This document shows positions 1 through 5,161 of a stretch of 7,698 nucleotides of DNA, piece by piece. Positions within the stretch are counted from its first letter, which is position 1, and each line of letters starts with the position of its first letter. The notes under the pieces were generated by a model that was given only the letters and a program-made list of their open reading frames with translations, had not been told where the DNA came from and did no database searches. Both the position numbers and the translations under genes were made by a program. Origin of the DNA: Dehalococcoidia bacterium (lineage in GTDB: Bacteria > Chloroflexota > Dehalococcoidia > UBA2979); assembly GCA_004297315.1 (NCBI GenBank), contig SCTU01000248.1, forward strand, positions 1 through 7,698, written 5' to 3'.

Positions 1-211
1 AGATGCGCGCGCGGTCCCGGACCGCCGGACGCCCGCAGGAGACGCAGACGCGCCCGTCCGCAGGCAACTCGGTGCCGCACCACGAGCAGAACTCGCGCAG
101 GGGACGTCCGCAGGCGGTGCAGAAGCGGTCGGCGTCGGTGACGGGCGCGCCGCAACCGTCGCAGAAGCCGGCGGGCCTGGGTTCGGGCTTGTCCTCGAGC
201 CATTGCTGCAT
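1..211 (-). CDS. Double zinc ribbon protein, N-terminal part (cut by window edge)
   Basis: This gene starts at ATG 211 and stays open for 70 codons to the edge of the window, so its C-terminus is missing. The visible protein has four CxxC pairs, at Cys17/20, Cys31/34, Cys42/45 and Cys56/59, each followed by Gly. That is the arrangement of a double zinc ribbon (DZR-type) domain, enough to bind two zinc ions. The first 16 residues are a short polar leader with no signal peptide. A purine-rich AAGGGG lies 6 bases before the ATG. The function of the missing part cannot be told: DZR domains occur at the ends of many unrelated bacterial proteins, including membrane proteins and regulators. It follows nrdR by 108 bases and seems to have its own promoter. 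The gene call is firm; the cellular role is unknown. Confidence 0.75.
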   Translation of the reverse strand, partial: MQQWLEDKPEPRPAGFCDGCGAPVTDADRFCTACGRPLREFCSWCGTELPADGRVCVSCGRPAVRDRARI

Positions 212-231
212 GAGGCACCCCTTGGAGGGTA

Positions 232-261
232 GTCATACAGGAGCGTGGCGGGGGGTGTCGA
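232..261 (-). promoter_or_regulatory. Candidate sigma-70-type promoter of the zinc ribbon gene
   Basis: On the minus strand a -35-like TCGACA (261-256, five of six matches to TTGACA) is followed after 18 bases by a -10-like TATGAC (237-232, four of six matches to TATAAT). It is placed to give a short leader before the ATG at 211. It lies just after the hairpin that follows nrdR, which fits an independent transcription unit. This is a match by eye only; in GC-rich genomes such matches are suggestive, not proof. Confidence 0.35.
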
Positions 262-270
262 CCTACAGCG

Positions 271-292
271 ACGCCCGGCGGGTGCCGGGCGT
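271..292 (-). terminator. Hairpin after nrdR, possible terminator
   Basis: A 9-bp perfect GC-rich stem (271-279 with 284-292) closes a 4-base loop, 27 bases beyond the nrdR stop codon. No run of U follows on either strand, so it may be a weak or factor-assisted terminator, or an mRNA 3'-end stabiliser, instead of a classic intrinsic terminator. Confidence 0.4.
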
Positions 293-319
293 TGCCGTGG
301 GCGGGCACGTTACGTGGTG

Positions 320-922
320 TTAGCGGACGCCAGCCGGGACGGCTGCCGCGCGGTGCGCGTCGAGCGAGATCGGCTCCAGGTCGTCTTCGTCCAGCGGGAC
401 GCGAGGCGCCTCCCCGCGGGCGATGGCGTCGAGGTCGTCTTCGAACAGCCGTGCCTGCTCCGGGTCGAGGCCGATCGGGGAGCGGGCGATGCGGTTGAGC
501 TCCTCCAGCATCTCGTCCAGCGAGACAAACTGGTGGTAGACGGAGGCGAAGCGGATGTAGGCGATCGGGTCGAGCCGCTTCAGCCGGGTGATCGCCATCT
601 CGCCGATGACGCGGCTGGGCACCTCCGGCCGGCTGCTGCCGGTCAGCCGCTGCTCGATGTCCTCGACGATCGCCTCGACGGCGCCGGTCGGCAGCGGCCG
701 CTTGCGCGCCGCGATGCGGAGGCCGGCGAGCAGCTTCTCGCGCGAGAACTCCTCGCGCCGGCCGTCCTTCTTCACCACCATCACGACGGCGCGCTGCATC
801 TGTTCCTGCGTGCTGAACCGCTCGCCGCAGGACTCGCAGCGGCGACGGCGGCGGATGCCGCTCTCCACCGCGCGAGAGTCCACGACCTTGGTCGAGGCAT
901 GGCCACAAAACGGGCACTTCAT
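320..922 (-). CDS. nrdR: Transcriptional repressor NrdR
   Basis: NrdR is a zinc- and nucleotide-binding repressor that senses ATP/dATP and shuts down ribonucleotide reductase operons through NrdR boxes. The 200-residue product begins MKCPFCGH, the family's usual start. The zinc ribbon uses Cys3, Cys6, Cys29 and Cys32, with the basic run RRRRR at 24-28 and the family-like ERFST after the last cysteine. An ATP-cone domain follows (about residues 46-136), with VVKKDGRREEFSREKL near its start and RFASVYHQF near its end. I chose ATG 922 because it puts the zinc ribbon at the N-terminus; the frame stays open upstream to 979. No good ribosome binding site precedes it at normal spacing. Family members are usually about 150-160 residues; this one has an extra acidic tail of about 50 residues. 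It is separated from ftsZ by a terminator and probably has its own promoter. Confidence 0.95.
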   Translation of the reverse strand: MKCPFCGHASTKVVDSRAVESGIRRRRRCESCGERFSTQEQMQRAVVMVVKKDGRREEFSREKLLAGLRIAARKRPLPTGAVEAIVEDIEQRLTGSSRPEVPSRVIGEMAITRLKRLDPIAYIRFASVYHQFVSLDEMLEELNRIARSPIGLDPEQARLFEDDLDAIARGEAPRVPLDEDDLEPISLDAHRAAAVPAGVR

Positions 923-990
923 AGATGTGTGCTCATGTTCCTCGGGGGAGAGGCACTGTGTGGGACGGGGAGGGAGCACCCCGGTGTTGG

Positions 991-1019
991 ACTATGCGCG
1001 CCCCAGCCCCCGGCCACAA
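991..1019 (-). promoter_or_regulatory. Candidate nrdR promoter in the ftsZ-nrdR gap
   Basis: Within the 260-base gap between ftsZ and nrdR, the minus strand has a -35-like TTGTGG (1019-1014), a 17-base spacer and a -10-like CATAGT (996-991). Each hexamer is only a partial match (three and four of six bases). Transcription from here would give a leader of roughly 60 bases before ATG 922. A terminator lies between ftsZ and this site, so nrdR needs some promoter in this gap. I found no convincing AT-rich NrdR box here, so autoregulation is not shown. Confidence 0.3.
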
Positions 1020-1132
1020 CGGGTCGCATCCACATGCTTGCGCCGAAGTTGTCCCCACCCCTGTTCGCTGCCGTGGAAGCGGCACACGGGTGATGGCACG
1101 TGAAACGTCCGAGTCGTGCGCATCGTGAAACG

Positions 1133-1160
1133 GGAAGGGCGGCCCTAAGGCCGCCCTTCC
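1133..1160 (-). terminator. Terminator hairpin after ftsZ
   Basis: A perfect 12-bp stem (1133-1144 with 1149-1160) closes a 4-base loop, starting 22 bases beyond the ftsZ stop codon. On the minus strand the stem is followed by CGTTTCACG, a short U-containing stretch and not a long U-run. The length and GC content of the stem and its position at the end of the division cluster make it the likely end of the murC-ftsZ transcript. The symmetry would also stop plus-strand transcription, but no plus-strand gene is seen. Confidence 0.75.
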
Positions 1161-1182
1161 AACTCGTTACGGGGCCACCGCC

Positions 1183-2826
1183 CTACCGCGAGGGGAAGGA
1201 GCGGCGCAGGAATGTCGGCAGGTCCGCCTCGGTTAGTGCGTCCGAGGCCGTCGGGTCGGGACGGATCTGCCCCAGCTTGATCGGCTCCGGCTGCTCGTCC
1301 AGCAGGTGGCGCAACGGCATCTTCTTCACGCCCGAGAACCCCGTGGCGATCACCGTGATGCGCACTTCGTCCTTCAGCGCGTCGTCGAGGCTCGTGCCGA
1401 AGATGATCTCCGCCTCCGGATCCACGACGCTCGCGATCACACGCGCCGCCGCGTCGAGCTCGCGCAGGCCGAGGTCGCGCGGGCCGGTGACGTTGAACAG
1501 GACGCCGCGGGCGCCGGTGATGTCCACCTCCAGCAGCGGGCTGGAGATCGCCTGACGGGCCGCGTCCGTCGCGCGGTTCTCACCTCGGCCGGCGCCGATC
1601 GCCATCAGCGCGGGGCCGGCGTCCGTCATGATCTTGCGCACGTCGGCGAAGTCCAGGTTCACGAGGCCGGGGGTCGTGATCAGTTCGCTGATCCCCTGAA
1701 TGCCCTGGCGCAGGACGTCGTCCGCCATCGCGAACGCCTCGGTGATCGAGATCTTGTCGTCGCCCATCTGGAGGAGGCGGTCGTTGTGGATCACGATCAG
1801 CGTGTCCACCTTCCCCTCCAGGTCGCGGACGCCCTCCTCCGCCTGCTGGCGGCGCTTGGCGCCCTCAAAGGTGAACGGCTTGGTCACGACGCCGATTGTG
1901 AGGGCGCCCATCTCGCGGGCGACCTCGGCCACCACGGGGGCCGCCCCGGTGCCAGTGCCGCCGCCGAGGCACGCGGTGACGAAGACCATCTCCGCGCCGC
2001 CGAGCGCCTCCGCGATGCCCTCGCGCGACTCTTCCGCCGCACGCTGGCCGCGCAGCGGGTCCGCTCCGGCGCCGAGGCCGCGCGTGAGGCGGTCGCCGAT
2101 GCGCACGCGCACTTCGGCCTCGCAGTGCTCGAGCGCCTGCATGTCGGTATTCATCGCGACGTACTGCACGCCCGGAAGGCGGGCGCTGATCATCCGGTTG
2201 ACGGCGTTGCTGCCCCCCCCACCGACGCCCACCACCTTGATCGGGGGCAGGCCGTCCACGCTGCTTTGCATGTTTCGCTCCTGACTGTTCGGCTTCACGG
2301 CCTTGCCTTTCCCAGCCATCGGGCTTGCGGGGGAGGGGAGGTTCCGCCCGGAGGCCGTCGTGCTGCTCTCCTCGAAGATTGTCCCCTGCGCCTCGCCGCG
2401 CGGTCGCGGGTGTGGACGCGGGCGTGGTGTGTGCTCGGCGACGGGGGCCTCGACGGTCGCAATTGCCGAGGGCTGCGCGACGACGATCGGCGCGACGACC
2501 ACCGGCGCGACCATGGTCGGCGCAACCGGTGCGCTGACCGCAGCCGGCACTGGAGGCGCCTCGGTCGATTCGTCGACGGAAAGGCGGGTCGCCACGCCCA
2601 CCCCGCCGATCGCGTCGAACTCTGAGCGCACGTCCGGTTTCAGCGGCTCAACGGTGAGGTCGAGGCTGCGCGCGGCAGGCTCGGCGGGCCTTGGCGCTGG
2701 GGCCACGTACGCCTCGTGCTGCCCCGGCCCGTCGGACGGCGCGTCCTGTGCGGCCCGGCGTGCGGCGGCCAGGTAGTCGAAGAGCGTGCCTGCGCCCATC
2801 GCCTGCGGTTCGTTGCTGTTCGACAT
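1183..2826 (-). CDS. ftsZ: Cell division protein FtsZ with a 185-residue N-terminal extension
   Basis: FtsZ is the tubulin-like GTPase that polymerises into the division ring. From ATG 2826 the product is 547 residues, against about 350-400 for most bacterial FtsZ. Residues 186-547 form the normal protein: T1 loop GGGGSN at 202-207, tubulin signature GGGTGTG at 288-294, and T7 loop NLDFAD at 390-395, whose Asp residues serve GTP hydrolysis. After a short linker comes the C-terminal peptide DLPTFLRR at 535-542, which binds FtsA and other anchors. Residues 1-185 have no recognised domain: a helix-like TLFDYLAAARRAA at 14-26, Ala/Pro/Val repeats at 98-117 and a Pro/Arg-rich run near 133-143. High GC at third codon positions continues through the extension, so it looks translated. 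AGGAG 7 bases before ATG 2826 supports the long start, but a second AGGAG-ATG at 2271 would give a standard 362-residue FtsZ. The frame is open further upstream to 2976, inside ftsA; that start lacks support. Confidence 0.95.
   Translation of the reverse strand: MSNSNEPQAMGAGTLFDYLAAARRAAQDAPSDGPGQHEAYVAPAPRPAEPAARSLDLTVEPLKPDVRSEFDAIGGVGVATRLSVDESTEAPPVPAAVSAPVAPTMVAPVVVAPIVVAQPSAIATVEAPVAEHTPRPRPHPRPRGEAQGTIFEESSTTASGRNLPSPASPMAGKGKAVKPNSQERNMQSSVDGLPPIKVVGVGGGGSNAVNRMISARLPGVQYVAMNTDMQALEHCEAEVRVRIGDRLTRGLGAGADPLRGQRAAEESREGIAEALGGAEMVFVTACLGGGTGTGAAPVVAEVAREMGALTIGVVTKPFTFEGAKRRQQAEEGVRDLEGKVDTLIVIHNDRLLQMGDDKISITEAFAMADDVLRQGIQGISELITTPGLVNLDFADVRKIMTDAGPALMAIGAGRGENRATDAARQAISSPLLEVDITGARGVLFNVTGPRDLGLRELDAAARVIASVVDPEAEIIFGTSLDDALKDEVRITVIATGFSGVKKMPLRHLLDEQPEPIKLGQIRPDPTASDALTEADLPTFLRRSFPSR
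2269..2282 (-). promoter_or_regulatory. Internal ribosome binding site and ATG at the start of the FtsZ core
   Basis: On the minus strand AGGAG (2282-2278) stands 6 bases before ATG 2271-2269, in frame with ftsZ. Translation from here would begin MQSSVDGLPPIKVVGVG and give a 362-residue FtsZ of the usual length. The bases around this ATG are noticeably less GC-rich than their surroundings, as is common at true starts. It could be the start of a short isoform, the only real start, or a relic of the original gene before fusion. Confidence 0.6.
2476..2535 (-). repeat. Four 15-base imperfect tandem repeats inside ftsZ
   Basis: Four adjacent 15-base units (2476-2490, 2491-2505, 2506-2520, 2521-2535) share a core of the type CGCGACnnnnnTCGG on the plus strand; the last is the most diverged. 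Read in the ftsZ frame they encode the pentapeptides SAPVA, PTMVA, PVVVA and PIVVA (residues 98-117). They lie in the middle of the N-terminal extension and suggest growth of that region by repeat duplication. Confidence 0.75.
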
Positions 2827-2833
2827 CGCGTTG

Positions 2834-2838
2834 CTCCT
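2834..2838 (-). promoter_or_regulatory. Ribosome binding site for long-form ftsZ
   Basis: AGGAG on the minus strand stands 7 bases before ATG 2826, in the 35-base ftsA-ftsZ gap. It is the main evidence that translation begins at 2826, including the N-terminal extension, and not only at the internal start. Confidence 0.7.
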
Positions 2839-2861
2839 CGCTACTCCGCCTCCGCAGCCGG

Positions 2862-4100
2862 TTACTGCGGCAGGATGAGACGCATCAGGTGCGCCAACCG
2901 CTTCATCACACCGCCCAACGCCGGCACGGGGACCGGCGACGAACGGAACATGATCTCCTGCTCTTTGAGTGCCCATTTCAGCAGCCCCACGCTCGTGGCG
3001 TAGGCCGGGTCGTTCAGGATGTCCGAGAGCCCCGCGAGGTGGCGCGGCCGTCCGATCCGCGCCGGCAGCCCGAGCACGTCGCTCGCCAGCAGGTCGAGGC
3101 CTCCGAGGCCGGACGCCCCGCCCGCGAGGACGACGCCGGCCGAGAGCATCTCCGGGTCGGTGCCGCGCTTGATCTCGGCCTGCGCCAGTTCGAGCAGCTC
3201 CTCCGAGCGCGCCTGGAGCACCTGCGCCATGAAGCGGCGCGAGGCGTACTTATTCCCGTCCGACCCGAACGCCTCGAGTTCGACCTGCTCCTCCTCCTCG
3301 ACCATCGAGGGGATGACGTGGCCGAACCGCTTCTTCGCCTGCTCGGCCGAGGGCTGGGGCACGCGCAGCGCCACCACCAGGTCGCGCGTCATGTGCATGC
3401 CGCCGATCGGCAGTACCGCCGTGTGCGTGACCGCGCCGTCGACGAAGACGGCGATGTCCGTCGTCCCCCCGCCGATGTCGACCAATGCGACGCCCTGGCG
3501 CATCTCCTCGTCCGTCAGCACCGCCTCGGCGCTTGCCAGCGGCTCGAGGATGAGCGACTCCACGCGGACACCCGCGCCCTCCACGCACTGCACGAGGTTG
3601 TTCAGCGCGCCCGCGCTGGAGGTGACGACGTGCGTCTCCACGTCCAGCCGGGAGCCGAACATCCCCGTCGGGTCGATCACGTGGTCCTGGCCGTCTACGA
3701 CGTAGTAGCGCGGGACGACGTGGATCACCTCGCGGTTGTTCGGGACGTTCACAATGCGCGCGCTTTCGAGCGCGCGATGGACATCGCCGTCGCCGATTGG
3801 CCGACGCGGGTCCGTGATCGCGACGATCCCGCGTGAGTTCATCGAGGAGACGTGCGGGCCGGCCACGCCGATATGAGCGGAGAGGATCTTCGCCCCACTC
3901 GCCCGCTCCGCCCGTTCGACGGACGACGCGATCGCCTCGATGGCGGCCTGGATATTGTTCACGGCCCCCTTGTCGAGGCCGGCAGACGGCCCGACGCCGA
4001 CGCCGAGGATCCGCAGTTCCCCCTGCGGGGTGACCTCCGCAACGATCGTGCAGACCTTCGTGGTCCCCACGTCGATCGCGGCGATGCTGTGGCTGCCCAT
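2862..4100 (-). CDS. ftsA: Cell division protein FtsA
   Basis: FtsA is the actin-like ATPase that ties FtsZ filaments to the inner face of the membrane and recruits later divisome proteins. The product is 412 residues, close to the usual 400-430. The phosphate-1 motif IDVGTTK is at residues 9-15, the SHS2-like 1C domain follows at about 80-160, the phosphate-2 motif DIGGGTTD is at 208-215, and the adenosine motif VLAGGASGLGG is at 324-334. The last residues (about 397-411, GVMKRLAHLMRLILP) form an amphipathic helix, the membrane-targeting sequence. An acidic run EEEE lies at 268-271. ATG 4100 is chosen because it gives the standard N-terminus, with GGAGG 6 bases upstream, and because it overlaps the ftsQ stop by one base (TAATG), typical of translational coupling. 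The frame continues upstream to 4382, but that part overlaps ftsQ and is not coding. Confidence 0.96.
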   Translation of the reverse strand: MGSHSIAAIDVGTTKVCTIVAEVTPQGELRILGVGVGPSAGLDKGAVNNIQAAIEAIASSVERAERASGAKILSAHIGVAGPHVSSMNSRGIVAITDPRRPIGDGDVHRALESARIVNVPNNREVIHVVPRYYVVDGQDHVIDPTGMFGSRLDVETHVVTSSAGALNNLVQCVEGAGVRVESLILEPLASAEAVLTDEEMRQGVALVDIGGGTTDIAVFVDGAVTHTAVLPIGGMHMTRDLVVALRVPQPSAEQAKKRFGHVIPSMVEEEEQVELEAFGSDGNKYASRRFMAQVLQARSEELLELAQAEIKRGTDPEMLSAGVVLAGGASGLGGLDLLASDVLGLPARIGRPRHLAGLSDILNDPAYATSVGLLKWALKEQEIMFRSSPVPVPALGGVMKRLAHLMRLILPQ

Positions 4101-5161
4101 TAGCGGCCTCCCACGGACGTCGCCCCGCCCGGGGCTGGACTTCCCCCCGCCGCCGGCGTCGATGCCGGACGGACGGTTCCGCCCTGCGGCGTCGGGGTTC
4201 CCGGTCCCGGCGTCGAGGTGGGGGTGACGGACGGAGTCGCAGGCGTGGGGCGCAGCGGACCGGGTGTGGCGGTCTGAGGCGCGGGGCCACGCAACACGAT
4301 GTTCCGCCCGAAGCGGAGGTCGATCTCCTGCACCGTCTCCTTTGGCGGCTCCCGCTTGAGCCGCTCCGCGAGCGCGGTCCATGACTGCACCTTGAACTCG
4401 TAGTTCGAGGAATCTCCGAAGATCACGTCGGGCTGGCCTTCCGCGATCACCGTGAGTCCTCGGTCGGCGCGGAAGAGGAATGCCTTCGGCTGGTGCCCGA
4501 CCCGCGCGAAGGTGCCGTCGCGGAGCAGCCGCGCGACGAGCCGCACGGTGTCCGTGTCGGCCGCCACGCCCTTTGAGACGTCTGCGCCCAGTTCGACGAT
4601 CGTCGGCGCGGTGTGCGGCGCCGGACGCGAGGCCTGCAGCGCATGCCCCTCCTCGTCGACGACGATGCGCTGACTGCCGGACTGCCAGTAGCCGAAGGCC
4701 TGGTGTTCGGTCACGTCCACCGTCACGGTGTGCAACCAGTCGCGCGTGATCTGGACGTCCTTCACCGACGGCAGCGCACGGACAGCTTCACTTGCGAGCC
4801 CCGTGTCGAGGCCCAGCATCGAGCGGCCCTGCAGGCCGGCGATGCGCGCGATCTCGTCTGCGGACACGACTTCTGCGCCGGTCACGCGTACCTGCTGCAC
4901 GCGCACCACGTCGCCGGAGAACACCCACCAGCCTCCCGCGCCGGTGAGCATCATGGCCGCCGCGGCGCCTGCGATGAGGCCGAGGCCGCGGCGCGACACG
5001 GGCGGGCGCGTGGGGCGGGCACGCCGAGGTTCGCCCCGCGACGTCTCGAACCGCCGCGGTGAGACGCCGTAGCGCGCCTCGCCCAGCGAGGGGCGACGCG
5101 TCCCTGGACGGCGCGACGGGCGCCGGCCGGGCCACTGGAGGTTTCGGAAGAGGTCATGCAC
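4100..5161 (-). CDS. ftsQ: Cell division protein FtsQ (POTRA domain)
   Basis: FtsQ is a single-pass membrane scaffold that links the cytoplasmic ring to the wall-synthesis enzymes of the divisome. The 353-residue product has an unusually arginine-rich cytoplasmic part (residues 1-59, about 17 Arg), one membrane segment (about 60-81) and a POTRA domain (about 84-153; VRVQQVRVTGAEVVSADEI is its typical opening). The FtsQ beta domain follows to about residue 291. A Thr/Pro/Gly-rich tail (about 292-353) is extra compared with the roughly 270 residues of E. coli FtsQ. No ATG is in a good place in this frame. GTG 5161 is chosen because AGGAGG lies 9 bases before it and the overlap with ddl is only 8 bases. 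GTG 5167 (3 bases from AGGAGG) and TTG 5200 are less likely. An ATG at 5157 overlapping the ddl stop is in a different frame. Family identity rests on domain order and neighbours, as FtsQ sequences diverge strongly. Confidence 0.88.
   Translation of the reverse strand: MHDLFRNLQWPGRRPSRRPGTRRPSLGEARYGVSPRRFETSRGEPRRARPTRPPVSRRGLGLIAGAAAAMMLTGAGGWWVFSGDVVRVQQVRVTGAEVVSADEIARIAGLQGRSMLGLDTGLASEAVRALPSVKDVQITRDWLHTVTVDVTEHQAFGYWQSGSQRIVVDEEGHALQASRPAPHTAPTIVELGADVSKGVAADTDTVRLVARLLRDGTFARVGHQPKAFLFRADRGLTVIAEGQPDVIFGDSSNYEFKVQSWTALAERLKREPPKETVQEIDLRFGRNIVLRGPAPQTATPGPLRPTPATPSVTPTSTPGPGTPTPQGGTVRPASTPAAGGSPAPGGATSVGGR

Noticed and set aside
919..936. Five-codon leader ORF (ATG 936) whose TGA overlaps the nrdR ATG
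   Set aside because: Its GAGG is only 3 bases from the ATG and the ORF is too short to tell from chance, although nrdR itself lacks a well-placed ribosome binding site.
245..1093. Plus-strand open frame of 282 codons opposite nrdR
   Set aside because: It spans both nrdR and its upstream gap and has a compositional product typical of antisense frames in GC-rich DNA.
2295..2525. Possible separate gene before ftsZ ending at the TGA at 2295, which would give a classic gap before ATG 2271
   Set aside because: That frame is Arg/Ser-rich and lacks the third-position GC bias; the frame continuous with FtsZ shows the bias through the whole extension, so a lost stop or frameshift is less likely than a true fusion.
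1306..2625. Long plus-strand open frame of 439 codons opposite ftsZ
   Set aside because: It is a mirror of the ftsZ codon pattern in GC-rich DNA: the product is rich in Arg, His, Ala and Asp with no recognisable domain, and the opposite strand holds an unmistakable FtsZ.
2827..2976. ftsZ start at ATG 2976
   Set aside because: It would overlap the end of ftsA, including the conserved membrane-targeting helix, in another frame and add 50 residues with no support; ATG 2826 has a good ribosome binding site in the gap.
2691..3836. Plus-strand open frame of 381 codons opposite ftsA
   Set aside because: Same reason: Arg/His/Asp-rich low-information product, while the minus strand encodes FtsA with all its motifs.
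4951..5157. ATG at 5157 overlapping the ddl stop as ATGA, starting a 68-codon frame
   Set aside because: It looks like a coupled start, but its frame has weaker third-position GC and ends inside the FtsQ membrane segment. The FtsQ frame is coding from its GTG onward, so this is a chance ATG and not evidence of a frameshift.
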